From an uncultured Neomegalonema sp. (GTDB taxonomy: Bacteria > Pseudomonadota > Alphaproteobacteria > Rhodobacterales > Rhodobacteraceae): a stretch of DNA of 40,596 bases. The stretch's first letter is position 1. Each line of letters starts with the position of its first letter. Shown here piece after piece: positions 16,860-27,219 of this stretch. Location of the stretch: NCBI GenBank assembly GCA_937948985.1, contig CALFAK010000039.1, positions 1-40,596 on the forward strand, written 5' to 3'. The translations under genes were made by a program, and so were the position numbers. The notes under the pieces were generated by a model, which worked only from the letters and a program-made list of their open reading frames with translations, was not told where the DNA came from and did no database searches.

Positions 16860-18821
16860 ATGTATTATTCCCTCATCGTCCTGTTACCGCTGCTGGGTGC
16901 GCTGATCGCCGGATTTGGTGTGCGCTGGACCGGAGAGCGTTATGCGCAGATTATTCCAAGCGCTCTACTGATACTCTGTGCGGTTATGAGTTGGTTCGGC
17001 TTGCCCGGCGCTGTCGAGTGGGACGCGCGGGAGCCGATTACGTGGTTCCGCTGGATGGCCTCCGGCGAGTTGGATATTTCGTGGGGCCTGCGGATCGACA
17101 CGCTGACGGGCGTGATGCTGATCGTGGTGACGACGGTGTCGGCCATCGTGCATGTCTATTCGATGGGCTATATGGCCGATGACCCCAGCAAGCCGCGCTT
17201 TTTTGCTTATCTGAGCCTGTTCACATTCGCGATGCTGATGCTGGTGACGGCGGATAACTTTGTTCAGATGTTCTTCGGTTGGGAGGGTGTGGGGCTGGCC
17301 TCGTATCTGCTGATCGGGTTCTGGTATCACAAGGACACGGCAAACGCGGCGTCGATGAAAGCGTTCATCGTCAACAGGGTTGGCGATTTCGGGTTTGCGT
17401 TGGGTATCTTTGGCGTCTTCGCGGTGTATGGCACGCTGAATTTCGATGCGGTTTTCGAGGCGATCCCCGGTTCGCAAGGGGCGACGTTCAAGTTTCTGTC
17501 GTGGGAAGTGGGTGTTCTCAACACGCTGGGGATGCTGCTGTTTATCGGCGCGATGGGTAAATCGGCACAGTTCTTCCTGCACACATGGCTGCCGGACGCG
17601 ATGGAGGGGCCGACGCCTGTCTCCGCGTTGATCCACGCGGCGACGATGGTGACGGCGGGGGTCTTTCTGGTTTGCCGCCTGTCGCCCTTGTATGAGTATG
17701 CGGACGGGGCGGCGACGTTTATCACCTATATCGGCGCGACGACGGCGTTTTTCGCGGCGACGGTCGGTCTGGTGCAGAACGACATCAAGCGCATCGTGGC
17801 CTATTCGACGTGTTCGCAGCTTGGCTACATGTTCTTCGCCGCAGGCGTTGGCGCGTATGAGGCGGCGATGTTCCACCTGTTCACGCACGCGTTCTTCAAG
17901 GCGCTGTTATTCCTTGGCTGTGGCTCGGTGATCCATGCGATGGCAAATGAGCAGGACATCCGCAAGATGGGCGGGCTGTGGCGGATGATTATCCCGACCT
18001 ATGTGCTGATGATGATCGGGACGATGGCGTTGACGGGCGTGCCGCCTTTCGCCGGGTTCTTCTCGAAAGATATGGTGCTTGAGGTTGCTTACGCGGCGTC
18101 GAATAATGCGGGTATGTACGCTTTCTGGCTGGGCATCGTGGTCGCGGCAATGACTTCGTTCTATTCGTGGCGTTTGATGTTCAAAGTGTTCCACGGGCCG
18201 CGTAACGGTGATCCTGAGGCTTACGCGCATATCCATGAAAGCCCGCCTGTGATGCTGATCCCGATGGGGGTTTTGTTCGTCGGGTCGATCCTCGCTGGGG
18301 CGGTGTTCTACAACTACTTTGTCGGTGACGGCGCGCATGATTTCTGGGGGCATTCGATTGTCCATGCCAAGGCGAACTACCTCTACGTCGAGAAATATGA
18401 CGAGATGCACAACATCGTTCATGCCGCGCACTATGTGCCGCTGTGGGTGAAGGCGCTGCCGTTTTTCGCGATGTTGAGCGGGTTGCTGTTGGCGCTGTAC
18501 TTCTACGTATGGCGGCCCGAAACCCCTGCACGGATGCGGGCGGCAAACCCCGGTGCGTATCAATTCCTGCTCGGCAAATGGTATTTCGATGAGCTGTATC
18601 AGACGATCTTCGTTAACCCCTCCATGTTGCTTGGCAAATTCTTCTGGAAGAAGGGTGACGGTAAGACGATTGACGGCGCGATTGACGGGCTGTCGATGGG
18701 AATCGTTCCGATGGTGACGGGGATATTCAACCGGATGCAGAGTGGGTACATGTTCCACTACGCGCTGGCGATGTTTGTCGGGGTTGCCGTGATTGTCACC
18801 TTTGCCGTTACGGGGGGCTGA
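16860..18821 (+). CDS. nuoL: NADH-quinone oxidoreductase subunit L
   Basis: A 653-residue Mrp-antiporter-like proton-pumping subunit. It has [20 protein letters not shown], the TM5 glutamate, [24 protein letters not shown] in pieces around 575-640 nt into the core, the broken helix with [16 protein letters not shown], and the C-terminal lateral helix region ending in the hydrophobic [14 protein letters not shown]. Length is between E. coli (613) and longer alphaproteobacterial forms. It starts 3 bp after nuoK and ends 3 bp before nuoM. Confidence 0.97.
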   Translation: MYYSLIVLLPLLGALIAGFGVRWTGERYAQIIPSALLILCAVMSWFGLPGAVEWDAREPITWFRWMASGELDISWGLRIDTLTGVMLIVVTTVSAIVHVYSMGYMADDPSKPRFFAYLSLFTFAMLMLVTADNFVQMFFGWEGVGLASYLLIGFWYHKDTANAASMKAFIVNRVGDFGFALGIFGVFAVYGTLNFDAVFEAIPGSQGATFKFLSWEVGVLNTLGMLLFIGAMGKSAQFFLHTWLPDAMEGPTPVSALIHAATMVTAGVFLVCRLSPLYEYADGAATFITYIGATTAFFAATVGLVQNDIKRIVAYSTCSQLGYMFFAAGVGAYEAAMFHLFTHAFFKALLFLGCGSVIHAMANEQDIRKMGGLWRMIIPTYVLMMIGTMALTGVPPFAGFFSKDMVLEVAYAASNNAGMYAFWLGIVVAAMTSFYSWRLMFKVFHGPRNGDPEAYAHIHESPPVMLIPMGVLFVGSILAGAVFYNYFVGDGAHDFWGHSIVHAKANYLYVEKYDEMHNIVHAAHYVPLWVKALPFFAMLSGLLLALYFYVWRPETPARMRAANPGAYQFLLGKWYFDELYQTIFVNPSMLLGKFFWKKGDGKTIDGAIDGLSMGIVPMVTGIFNRMQSGYMFHYALAMFVGVAVIVTFAVTGG

Positions 18822-18824
18822 TCG

Positions 18825-20414
18825 ATGACGCATTCAGGCTTCCTTCTGAATATCATACTCTGGCTTCCGGCGTTTGGTGGTCTCGTCCTGCTGTGGATGG
18901 GCGGTGAGCGTGAGGCGGAACGGCAGACCGCGCGTAAGTGGTCGCTGGGGATTACGGTTGTTACCTTCTTGCTGACACTGGTGATGTTTGCCGGGTTTGA
19001 CCCGAACAATACCGGGTTCCAGTTTGTGACCGATATCGGGTGGCTCGGCGGACTGAAATACAAGCTGGGTGTGGATGGCATCTCGGTCCTGTTCGTGATG
19101 CTGACGGCGGGTATTATGCCGCTGGTCATTCTGGCGAGCTGGGATGTTGAGAAGCGCGCGGCGGAGTATCTGGCGGCGTTTCTGATCCTTGAAGCGCTGA
19201 TGATCGGTGTATTCGTTTCGCTCGACCTGTTTCTGTTCTACCTGTTCTTTGAAGCGGGCCTGATTCCGATGTTCATCATCATCGGGGTGTGGGGCGGTAA
19301 GCGGCGGATTTATGCCAGCTTTAAGTTCTTCCTCTACACGCTGCTCGGCTCGATCCTGATGCTGATCGCGATGCTGTATATGTATTGGGATGCGGGCACG
19401 TCTGATATTGTCGCGCTCATGGATCACGAGTTCAGTTCGACGCCTTTCGAGGTGATGGGCCTCGAGCTTGGTGCGGGTGTGCAGACGTTGCTTTGGTTCG
19501 CGTTCTTTGCCAGCTTTGCGGTGAAAATGCCGATGTGGCCAGTGCATACGTGGTTGCCCGATGCTCACGTTGAGGCGCCGACAGCGGGGTCTGTGGTGCT
19601 GGCGGCGATTTTGCTGAAGATGGGCGGGTACGGGTTTATCCGTTTCAGCCTGCCGATGTTCCCTGTTGCCTCTGATCAGCTTGCGAATTTTGTGTTCTTC
19701 CTGAGCGCGATTGCCATTGTCTATACCTCGCTGGTCGCGCTGGTGCAGGAGGATATCAAAAAGCTGATCGCGTATTCATCGGTCGCGCATATGGGCTTTG
19801 TGACGATGGGCATTTTCGCCGCGAACCAGCAAGGCGTTGACGGGGCGATCTATCAGATGATCTCGCACGGCTTTATCTCCGGCGCGCTGTTCCTGTCGGT
19901 TGGGGTGATTTACGACCGGATGCACACGCGGGAGATTTCGGCTTATGGCGGCCTCGTTGAGCGGATGCCTGTTTATGCGACGATTTTCCTGTTCTTCACG
20001 ATGGCCAATGTCGGATTGCCCGGCACATCCGGGTTCGTGGGCGAGTTCCTGACGATGATGGGCGCGTTCAAGGCCAATACATGGGTGGCGTTTGTCGCGG
20101 CGACAGGTGTGATCCTGTCAGCGGGGTATGCGCTGTGGCTGTATCGCCGTGTCGTGTTCGGGGTGATGACCAATCCGGCGCTTGAGACGATCCAGGATAT
20201 GAACAAGCGCGAGATTTTCACGATGATCCCGCTGATTGCCGCGACGCTGTATTTCGGGATCAATGCCTCGGCGCTGCTCGATGTGTTTGGTCCTTCGGTG
20301 GCGCATTTGTTGGACGGATATACCGCTGCGGTGGGTGCGCCTGATCCTATTCTCATTCAGTCGGGCGGGGAGGGTGCGGTTGCGGCACCAGCCAAGTCCG
20401 GCGCAGCGCATTAA
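18825..20414 (+). CDS. nuoM: NADH-quinone oxidoreductase subunit M
   Basis: A 529-residue antiporter-like membrane subunit, about fourteen helices. Signature segments are [20 protein letters not shown] (TM5 Glu), [39 protein letters not shown] and [14 protein letters not shown]. Each is a standard NuoM motif in proton translocation. The hydrophilic tail after residue 500 is Ala/Gly-rich. It is tightly packed between nuoL and nuoN (12 bp). Confidence 0.97.
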   Translation: MTHSGFLLNIILWLPAFGGLVLLWMGGEREAERQTARKWSLGITVVTFLLTLVMFAGFDPNNTGFQFVTDIGWLGGLKYKLGVDGISVLFVMLTAGIMPLVILASWDVEKRAAEYLAAFLILEALMIGVFVSLDLFLFYLFFEAGLIPMFIIIGVWGGKRRIYASFKFFLYTLLGSILMLIAMLYMYWDAGTSDIVALMDHEFSSTPFEVMGLELGAGVQTLLWFAFFASFAVKMPMWPVHTWLPDAHVEAPTAGSVVLAAILLKMGGYGFIRFSLPMFPVASDQLANFVFFLSAIAIVYTSLVALVQEDIKKLIAYSSVAHMGFVTMGIFAANQQGVDGAIYQMISHGFISGALFLSVGVIYDRMHTREISAYGGLVERMPVYATIFLFFTMANVGLPGTSGFVGEFLTMMGAFKANTWVAFVAATGVILSAGYALWLYRRVVFGVMTNPALETIQDMNKREIFTMIPLIAATLYFGINASALLDVFGPSVAHLLDGYTAAVGAPDPILIQSGGEGAVAAPAKSGAAH

Positions 20415-20426
20415 GGGGGCGTCGTT

Positions 20427-21866
20427 ATGGAACAGCTGAATTTGCTCGTTGCCGCTCCCGAATTGATCCTCGCCATTGGCGCGTTGGCGTTGCTGATGTT
20501 GGGTGTGTTCCGCCAGAACGCGGCGGGTGCGTCGTTGGTGATGTGGCTGTCGATTGCGTTGCTGGTGGTGGCCGGACTGGTCGCGTATGCGGCGGATGAG
20601 GCCAGCAATACGGCCTTTGGAGGCGTGTTTGTCTCTGACGGTGTTTCGCGGTTTGCGAAGATTTTCATCTTCTTCGGCACTGCGGTGACGCTATGGATGT
20701 CGCGCGATTATCTGAACCGTGCAAAGTTGATGCAGTTTGAGTTCCCTGTGCTGGTGGTGTTTGCCGCGCTGGGGATGTCGATGATGGTGTCATCCGGCGA
20801 TCTGATCGCGCTGTATGTCGGATTGGAGTTGCAGTCGCTATCGCTTTACGTGTTGGCGTCATTCCGTCGGGATTCGGTGCGTTCGACCGAGGCGGGGCTG
20901 AAATATTTCGTGCTGGGCGCGTTGTCTTCGGGCTTGCTGTTGTTCGGATCGTCGTTCGTTTATGGCGCGGCGGGTAGTACCGAATTTACTGTGATAGCTG
21001 AACATGCCACGGGCGATCATACGAATATTGCGATGGTGATCGGGCTGGCGCTGATGCTGGCCGGGTTGGCCTTTAAAATCTCGGCAGCGCCGTTCCACAT
21101 GTGGACGCCGGATGTATATGAGGGCGCGCCGACACCTGTGACCGCGTTCTTTGCCACCGCGCCGAAGATGGCGGCGGCGGTGCTGATGGTGCGGGTGCTG
21201 TATGACGGGTTTGGCAACGCGGTTGAGTCGTGGCAGATGATCGTGGCGTTCTTAGCTGCGGCGTCGATGCTGCTGGGGTCGATTGCGGCGATCGGGCAGA
21301 CGGATATCAAGCGCCTGATGGCGTATTCGTCCATCGGCCACATGGGTTTTGCGCTGGTCGGGCTGGCCGCCGGGAATGAGGCGGGCGCGCGGGGCGTGTT
21401 GGTATATCTGGCCGTCTATATGGTCATGAACCTCGGCGTGTTCGCGTATATCCTGACGATGCGGCGCGAAGGTGTGCTGGTCACGAAAATCTCTGATCTT
21501 GCCGGCTTGTGGGAGAAGGATGGGTTTGCGGCGATCTGTCTGGTGATCCTGATGTTCTCGCTGGCCGGCATTCCACCCCTCGCCGGGTTTTGGGCGAAGT
21601 GGTATGTGTTTCAAGCGGCGGTCGAGGCGGAGTTGATCTGGCTGTTGCTGGTCGCCACGGTGGCGGCGGTTATCAGCGCGTTTTACTACCTGCGCCTCAT
21701 CAAGATCATGGTGTTTGATGACAGCGAAGCGGAATTTGATACGCCGATGGGGCGTGAGTTCCGCATCGTGCTGGGTCTGTCGGCGGCAGTGATGGTACTC
21801 TTCGTGGCGGGTGGCCTTGGCGTGACGCAGATGGCGGCGGATGCGGCGACGCTTTACGCGCGTTGA
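20427..21866 (+). CDS. nuoN: NADH-quinone oxidoreductase subunit N
   Basis: A 479-residue antiporter-like subunit that completes the membrane arm. Motifs: LYVGLELQSLSLYVLASFRR (TM5 Glu), AAPFHMWTPDVYEGAPTPVT, KRLMAYSSIGHMGFALVGLA and AGIPPLAGFWAKWYVF. The stop TGA overlaps the TTG start of birA (TTGA). It is the last complex I gene of the cluster. Confidence 0.97.
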   Translation: MEQLNLLVAAPELILAIGALALLMLGVFRQNAAGASLVMWLSIALLVVAGLVAYAADEASNTAFGGVFVSDGVSRFAKIFIFFGTAVTLWMSRDYLNRAKLMQFEFPVLVVFAALGMSMMVSSGDLIALYVGLELQSLSLYVLASFRRDSVRSTEAGLKYFVLGALSSGLLLFGSSFVYGAAGSTEFTVIAEHATGDHTNIAMVIGLALMLAGLAFKISAAPFHMWTPDVYEGAPTPVTAFFATAPKMAAAVLMVRVLYDGFGNAVESWQMIVAFLAAASMLLGSIAAIGQTDIKRLMAYSSIGHMGFALVGLAAGNEAGARGVLVYLAVYMVMNLGVFAYILTMRREGVLVTKISDLAGLWEKDGFAAICLVILMFSLAGIPPLAGFWAKWYVFQAAVEAELIWLLLVATVAAVISAFYYLRLIKIMVFDDSEAEFDTPMGREFRIVLGLSAAVMVLFVAGGLGVTQMAADAATLYAR

Positions 21867-22630
21867 TCCCTGTCGTCAGCCTCGGTGAGATTGACAGCAC
21901 CAGCCGCGAGGCCGCGAGGCGGGCGGCGGCTGGTGATACTGGCCCCGTTTGGCTGCACGCGGAGGCGCAAACAGCGGGGCGGGGGCGCAGCGATCGCGTC
22001 TGGGACTCGCCGCGCGGCAATTTATTCGCAACATTGTTGGTGCCTTTCGAGGGGGCAGTGGGGACGGCGGCGCTGCGGTCTTTCACGGCGTGTCTTGCGG
22101 TGGCGCGGGTGCTTGACACGCTGACCGGCGCGCGGGAGCGGGTGACGCTGAAATGGCCGAATGATGCGCTGCTGGACGGGCGCAAAGTGGCCGGGGTGCT
22201 GCTGGAGGCCGGTGAGGTGAAGCGGCAGCGCTGGCTGAGCATCGGCATCGGCATCAACCTCGCTCATGCGCCTGAAACAGCGCGCTGGCCCACGATCTGT
22301 GTGGCGGATGTGAGGGATACACCCGCGCCGGAGCCGTTGGCGGTTTTGGACCTGCTGGGTGATGCGCTGGCGGAGGAGGAGCGGCATTTGCGCGAGGGCG
22401 GGTTCGCTGTGACCCGGGCGCGCTGGATTGCCCGTGCCGCGCGTCTGGGGCAGCAAATCGAGGCGCGCTTGCCGCAGGAGACACTGGCGGGGCGGTTTGA
22501 CGGGATCGCCGGGGATGGCGCGCTGTTGCTGGGCATGGCGGACGGGCAGCGACGGGTTGCGGCGGCGGATATTCATTTTCCTGATGTCACTATTCAAAAG
22601 GCGGAGGCGGATCATGCTGTTGGCGATTGA
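21863..22630 (+). CDS. birA: Biotin--[acetyl-CoA-carboxylase] ligase (no DNA-binding domain)
   Basis: A 255-residue class I biotin protein ligase. After EIDSTSREA comes the ATP/biotin loop AGRGRSDRVWDSPRGN, then the catalytic KWPNDALLDGRKVAGVLLE and the C-terminal SH3-like domain. The N-terminal helix-turn-helix of E. coli BirA is absent, so it should biotinylate AccB and other biotin enzymes without acting as a repressor. The start is TTG 21863 overlapping the nuoN stop; coaX overlaps its end by 17 bp. Co-transcription with complex I is expected. Confidence 0.92.
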   Translation: MIPVVSLGEIDSTSREAARRAAAGDTGPVWLHAEAQTAGRGRSDRVWDSPRGNLFATLLVPFEGAVGTAALRSFTACLAVARVLDTLTGARERVTLKWPNDALLDGRKVAGVLLEAGEVKRQRWLSIGIGINLAHAPETARWPTICVADVRDTPAPEPLAVLDLLGDALAEEERHLREGGFAVTRARWIARAARLGQQIEARLPQETLAGRFDGIAGDGALLLGMADGQRRVAAADIHFPDVTIQKAEADHAVGD

Positions 22631-23405
22631 TGTTGGTAACACCAACACCCTGTTCGCGTTCTATGATGGCGATAAGCCGTTGGCGGACTGGCGGATTGCG
22701 ACGGACTCAAAGCGGACGGCGGATGAGTATTTTGTCTGGCTTGACCATCTGATGGCACTTGTCGGTCTGTCGCGGGATGCGGTGGACGCAGTGATTATCG
22801 CAACGGTGGCGCCACAAACTCTGTTCAATCTCAAAACGTTATCGCGGAAATACTTCAACGCGGACCCGATGGTTGTGGGTGAGACGGGATGCGAATTGGG
22901 GCTTGAGGTCAAGCTGCCGCGTCCGTCCGAAGTGGGGGCCGACCGGGTGGTGAATGCGCGGGCGGCGTTGACCAGTTATGGCCCGAACCTGATTATTCTC
23001 GATTTTGGCACGGGCACGACATTCGATGTTGTCGATGGGGATGGCGCGTATATCGGCGGGGTGATTGCGCCCGGTGTGAACCTGTCACTGGATGCTCTGC
23101 AACGGGCGGCGGCAAAGCTGCCCCGTATCGCGGTGGAGCGGCCCGCCAGCGCAATCGGCAACGACACGGTGTCCGCAATGCAATCAGGTATATACTGGGG
23201 GTATATCGGCCTGATAGAAGGCTTGTGCAAACGGATCAAGGAAGAGCGCGGTACGGCCATGACGGTCATTTCAACCGGGGGGTTGTCGCCGCTGTTCGCC
23301 AAAGGAACTGATGTGATCGATCACGTGGATGACAGCCTCACAATGCGGGGGCTTGTGGAGATTTATGCGCTGAATACCAGCGCGGACCGCCGGGAGACGG
23401 AATGA
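22614..23405 (+). CDS. coaX: Type III pantothenate kinase
   Basis: A 263-residue ASKHA-fold kinase catalysing the first step of CoA synthesis. Seen: phosphate-binding DVGNTNTLFAFYDGD at the N-terminus, GADRVVNARAA (catalytic Asp), and the second phosphate loop LDFGTGTTFDVVDGDGAYIG. Start ATG 22614 with GGAGG just upstream; it overlaps birA by 17 bp and rnj by the tetranucleotide ATGA. Unlike the CoaA type, these enzymes are not feedback inhibited by CoA. Confidence 0.93.
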   Translation: MLLAIDVGNTNTLFAFYDGDKPLADWRIATDSKRTADEYFVWLDHLMALVGLSRDAVDAVIIATVAPQTLFNLKTLSRKYFNADPMVVGETGCELGLEVKLPRPSEVGADRVVNARAALTSYGPNLIILDFGTGTTFDVVDGDGAYIGGVIAPGVNLSLDALQRAAAKLPRIAVERPASAIGNDTVSAMQSGIYWGYIGLIEGLCKRIKEERGTAMTVISTGGLSPLFAKGTDVIDHVDDSLTMRGLVEIYALNTSADRRETE

Positions 23406-25072
23406 ACGGCCTATATTACCTGCCGCTGGGCGGCGCGGACGAAATCGGCATGAATATGTACCTCTACGGCTATGGGCCTAAGGGGAAGCAGCGCTGGATC
23501 ATGGTGGATTGCGGGATCGGGTTTCCTGATGCGGCCCATGCGCCGGGTGTCGAGACGATGACGCCTGATCCCGCTTTTATCGCCGAGCGCAAGGATAAGC
23601 TGGACGCGATTTTCATCACGCACGCACACGAGGATCATATCGGGGCGATTGGCTCGCTGTGGGAGCAATTCGGCGTGCCTGTCTATTGCACCGCGTTTCC
23701 GTCCGAGATTGCCAAGCGCAAGATGGAAGAGGCGGGGCAAAGCCCGAAACAGGTGAAAACCGTGCGCCATCATGACCCGGTGAAGGCGGGGGATTTCGAG
23801 GTCACGTTTTTCCCGATGACCCACTCGGTTCCTGAGACAAGCGCGCTGATTATCCGCACGCCTTTGGGAACGCTGTTCCACACGGCGGATTTCAAGTTTG
23901 ATCCCGCGCCGGTTTATGGCGAGGCAACGGATACCGCCGCATTGACGGCAATCGGTGACGAGGGTGTGCTGGCCATCATCTGCGATTCAACCAATGTGTT
24001 TGAGCCTGGCCGTTCTGGCGGTGAGGCGGCGTTGGCGGAGCCGCTGCGCGAGGTGATTTCGCGATGTAAGGGCAAGGTCGCGGCGACGACGTTTGCGTCT
24101 AACGTGGCGCGGCTGAAGCTGTTGGCTGATGCGGCGAACGCGAATGAGCGGGCGGTTGTGGTTGCCGGACGGGCGATGCAGCGGATGATTGAAACGGGCG
24201 CGCGCTCTGGCGTTGCAGCCGACTTTCCGCAGGTCATCACCGAGCATCAGGCGCGGGATGTGCCCGATCAGAACCTGTTCTATCTCGTGACCGGATCCCA
24301 AGGCGAGGGCAGGGCGGCGATGGCACGGATTGCCAATGGTTCGCATCCGAGTGTCAGCCTTGATCGCGGGGACACGGTGGTGTTCTCGTCGAAAACGATC
24401 CCCGGCAACGAAGTTGAGGTTTCGCGGATTTATAACAAGCTGGTCGAGCGCGGGGTACAGGTGATCGATTCAGATGCCGCGCCGATCCATGTCTCCGGCC
24501 ATGCGTGTCGTGATGAACTGCAGGAACTCTACGGCTATCTGCGGCCCAAGTTTTCGATTCCGATGCATGGAGAGCGCCGTCACTTGCGCGAACATGCCGA
24601 TATGGCGCGGACATGGGGTGCGGAACAGGCGTTTGTTGTGACGAATGGCGAGATGCTGTTGATCGAAGCGGATGGCGCGAAGATTGTGGATGATGTGCCT
24701 GTCGGGCGGCTCTACCGCGATGGCGATGTGATTATCGGCGCGATGGACGGGGTCGTGCGGGATCGCAGGAAAATGGCGCTGAACGGGCATATTGCTGTGT
24801 CGGTGATCTTGGATGATTCCGGGCAGCTGGTCGTGGAATCTGATGTGCGGACCACGGGAGCGCCGCAAAAGGGCCGCAAGGGCGGTGCTCCGGTCGATCA
24901 GCAGATTGCCGAAGCGGTGGATGACGCTATTGAGAACGCACCGAAAGCCAAGCGTAAGGATGATGCGCAGCTTGAGGACTTAATCACTGTTGCCGCGCGG
25001 CGGATGGCTAACAAGCTGTGGGGGAAGAAGCCGGAGACGGTTGTTTTCATAACGCGGCTTGAGGATGATTGA
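23402..25072 (+). CDS. rnj: Ribonuclease J
   Basis: A 556-residue metallo-beta-lactamase/beta-CASP nuclease with 5'-3' exonuclease and endonuclease activity on RNA. The zinc motif THAHEDHIGA gives His74, His76, Asp78 and His79; SGHACRDEL and KFSIPMHGERRHL belong to the beta-CASP and motif C regions. The C-terminal domain is intact (ARRMANKLWGKKPETVVFIT). The start overlaps coaX as ATGA. A bidirectional terminator follows. nuoN-birA-coaX-rnj is a widespread alphaproteobacterial order. Confidence 0.95.
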   Translation: MNGLYYLPLGGADEIGMNMYLYGYGPKGKQRWIMVDCGIGFPDAAHAPGVETMTPDPAFIAERKDKLDAIFITHAHEDHIGAIGSLWEQFGVPVYCTAFPSEIAKRKMEEAGQSPKQVKTVRHHDPVKAGDFEVTFFPMTHSVPETSALIIRTPLGTLFHTADFKFDPAPVYGEATDTAALTAIGDEGVLAIICDSTNVFEPGRSGGEAALAEPLREVISRCKGKVAATTFASNVARLKLLADAANANERAVVVAGRAMQRMIETGARSGVAADFPQVITEHQARDVPDQNLFYLVTGSQGEGRAAMARIANGSHPSVSLDRGDTVVFSSKTIPGNEVEVSRIYNKLVERGVQVIDSDAAPIHVSGHACRDELQELYGYLRPKFSIPMHGERRHLREHADMARTWGAEQAFVVTNGEMLLIEADGAKIVDDVPVGRLYRDGDVIIGAMDGVVRDRRKMALNGHIAVSVILDDSGQLVVESDVRTTGAPQKGRKGGAPVDQQIAEAVDDAIENAPKAKRKDDAQLEDLITVAARRMANKLWGKKPETVVFITRLEDD

Positions 25073-25082
25073 GGATTAAGCG

Positions 25083-25101
25083 GCCTCGCACATGATGCGG
25101 G
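25083..25101. repeat. Palindromic repeat, copy B
   Basis: GCCTCGCACATGATGCGGG, differing from 7332-7350 at one of 19 positions. It lies 10 bp after the rnj stop and 21 bp before a second, inverted version that forms the terminator stem, so two copies face each other here. Confidence 0.5.
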
Positions 25102-25117
25102 CCTCCAAGTGTAAGGC

Positions 25118-25150
25118 AAAAAGCCCCGCATCAAGTGCGGGGCAGGTTTT
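25118..25150. terminator. Bidirectional terminator between rnj and rpoH
   Basis: Perfect stem GCCCCGCA (25123-25130) with TGCGGGGC (25136-25143), loop TCAAG. It is flanked by AAAAA on the left and a T-rich stretch on the right, so it can end transcription from both convergent genes. Confidence 0.85.
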
Positions 25151-25152
25151 TC

Positions 25153-26064
25153 TCAAGCCGGTTCCATCTCAATCATACCTTCCTCGCTGGCGAGGGTATG
25201 CATTTTTTCTTGCAGTTTCTCGAACGCGCGAACTTCGATCTGGCGGATGCGCTCGCGGGAGACGCCGTATACATTGGCGAGGTCTTCGAGCGTTGACGGG
25301 TCTTCGGACAGGCGGCGTTTTGTGAGAATGTCCTGCTCGCGCTCGTTCAGGGTCGCCATCGCTTGGGACAGCAAGTCTTTACGCTTGTCGTATTCCTCGG
25401 CATCCGCGACCGCCGCCGCGTGGTCGGATTCGTCATCGGGCAGCCAATCCATCCACTCCGCAGAGCCGCCATCGGAATCCGCGCCGCGCATCGGGGCGTT
25501 CAGCGAGGCGTCGCCGCCGCCGCTCATACGGCCATTCATCATCACCACATCATCCTCGGAAACCGAGAGCGATTTGGCGATGGAGGCGACTTGTTCGGGG
25601 CGCAGATCGCCCTCTTCCAGCGCGTTTAGCTTGGATTTGGCGCGGCGCAGGTTGAAGAACAGCTTTTTCTGGCTGGCGGTCGTGCCGATCTTGACCAGCG
25701 ACCACGAGCGCAGGATGTATTCTTGGATCGACGCGCGAATCCACCACATCGCGTAAGTCGCAAGGCGGAAGCCCTTGTCTGGGTCAAAGCGTTTGACGGA
25801 CTGCATCAGGCCAACATTAGCCTCTGAAATCACTTCGGAAATCGGCAGGCCATAGCCGCGATAGCCCATCGCAATTTTCGCGGCGAGGCGCAGGTGTGAT
25901 GTCACCATCTTATGCGCGGCGTCGGTATCCTCATGGTCCACCCATGCCTTTGCGAGCATGAATTCTTCTGATTTTTCAAGCATCGGAAACTTGCGAATCT
26001 CCGACAGGTAACGGCTGAGGCCGTTATCAGAGCTAAGGGTTGGCAAGTTGGAGGTAGCGGCCAT
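25153..26064 (-). CDS. rpoH: RNA polymerase heat-shock sigma factor RpoH (sigma-32)
   Basis: A 303-residue group 3 sigma factor. The RpoH box is QKKLFFNLR at residues 132-140, region 2 is around LISEANVGLMQSVKRFDP-like sequence (LPISEVISEANVGLMQ, FRLATYAMWWIRASIQEYIL), and region 4.2 is VYGVSRERIRQIEVRAFEKL. An acidic insertion (about 180-215, WLPDDESDHAAAV) is normal in this family. Rhodobacterales often carry two rpoH genes; which one this is cannot be decided. It is convergent with rnj and preceded by 108 bp that must hold its promoter. Confidence 0.95.
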   Translation of the reverse strand: MAATSNLPTLSSDNGLSRYLSEIRKFPMLEKSEEFMLAKAWVDHEDTDAAHKMVTSHLRLAAKIAMGYRGYGLPISEVISEANVGLMQSVKRFDPDKGFRLATYAMWWIRASIQEYILRSWSLVKIGTTASQKKLFFNLRRAKSKLNALEEGDLRPEQVASIAKSLSVSEDDVVMMNGRMSGGGDASLNAPMRGADSDGGSAEWMDWLPDDESDHAAAVADAEEYDKRKDLLSQAMATLNEREQDILTKRRLSEDPSTLEDLANVYGVSRERIRQIEVRAFEKLQEKMHTLASEEGMIEMEPA

Positions 26065-26172
26065 GACTAAGGTGCTTTCATTTAAGTAACGATGAACAGA
26101 TTACTAATGGTTGAATAGGTCAGGAGTATGACCGAGACGTTAATTTAACCATTCCTTGAGAAAATATAGAGT

Positions 26173-27219
26173 TCAGGGGGCAATAAACAAGGCTTTGAGG
26201 CTCTGATAATCCTCCGGCGGGACGCTTTCAAAGCGGACTTCTTCGCCCTTTATCGGATGTATGAAGCCCAGCGTGGCGGCGTGGAGGGCTTGGCGGGGGA
26301 AGGCAGCGAGGGCGGCGCGCGTTTCATCCGGCAGCGAGGCAGGCGGTACGCGGGAGCGGCCATAGGCCTGATCGCCGACCAGCGGATGACCGACATGGGC
26401 AAGATGGACGCGGATTTGGTGCGTGCGGCCTGTCTCAAGGCGACAGGAAATCTGCGTCAGCGGGCCGAGATGTTCCTCAATCGTGAAGCGGGTGACGGCA
26501 TTGCGGCCATCCTTGATGTTGACGGCCATTTTCTTGCGGTCGGTGCGGGAGCGGCCAATGGTGGTCTCGATGCGGACCCAGCCCGGCTCGAAACTGACCG
26601 AGGGCAGGCCGGCGAGGCGGGCGTTGGCACTGCTGGGGGTTCCCCAGACGAGGGCTTTATATTCGCGTTCGAGATCATGGGCGGCGAATTGGGCGGCGAG
26701 GCCGTTATGGGCGGCGTCTGATTTCGCCACGACGAGCAGGCCGCTGGTGTCTTTGTCGATGCGGTGAACGATGCCGGGGCGTCTCTCGCCGCCGATGCCG
26801 GATAGGCTGTCCCCGCAATGGTGGAGCAGGGCGTTGACCAAAGTGCCGGTCCATGCGCCGGGCGCGGGGTGGACGACCATGCCAACGGGTTTATTGACGA
26901 CGATCAGGTGTTTGTCTTCGAAAATCACTTCTAACGGAATGTCTTCGGGTTCGGGGGTCGCGGGCAGGGGCGGCGGGACGATGATGTGGATCGTCTCGCC
27001 GCCTTTGACCTTTTGCGAGGGGTTGGTGAGGGGCGAGCCGTTGGCCAGACGCACGTCTCCGCCCTCAATCAACGCGCGCAGTCGGGAGCGGCTGATGCTG
27101 TATTCTTCCGTCAGTGAAGCGAGTGCTTTGTCCAGCCGCGCGGACCCGCTATCGTCCGGCAGAGTCAGGATCAGCGGTTCGCCTTCGTCGGCGGCTTCGG
27201 GGAGAGATGTGTCTGTCAT
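26173..27219 (-). CDS. rluD: RluA-family 23S rRNA pseudouridine synthase (RluD-like)
   Basis: A 348-residue enzyme with an N-terminal S4 RNA-binding domain (about 25-85: ARLDKALASLTEEYSISRSR) and the catalytic motif HRIDKDTSG, Asp155 being the nucleophile. LETGRTHQIRVHLAHVGHP is the conserved second motif. The presence of an S4 domain favours RluD, which modifies helix 69 of 23S rRNA, over RluA. Its start codon overlaps that of the divergent gene as CATG. It lies upstream of rpoH in the same direction, 108 bp apart. Confidence 0.9.
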   Translation of the reverse strand: MTDTSLPEAADEGEPLILTLPDDSGSARLDKALASLTEEYSISRSRLRALIEGGDVRLANGSPLTNPSQKVKGGETIHIIVPPPLPATPEPEDIPLEVIFEDKHLIVVNKPVGMVVHPAPGAWTGTLVNALLHHCGDSLSGIGGERRPGIVHRIDKDTSGLLVVAKSDAAHNGLAAQFAAHDLEREYKALVWGTPSSANARLAGLPSVSFEPGWVRIETTIGRSRTDRKKMAVNIKDGRNAVTRFTIEEHLGPLTQISCRLETGRTHQIRVHLAHVGHPLVGDQAYGRSRVPPASLPDETRAALAAFPRQALHAATLGFIHPIKGEEVRFESVPPEDYQSLKALFIAP

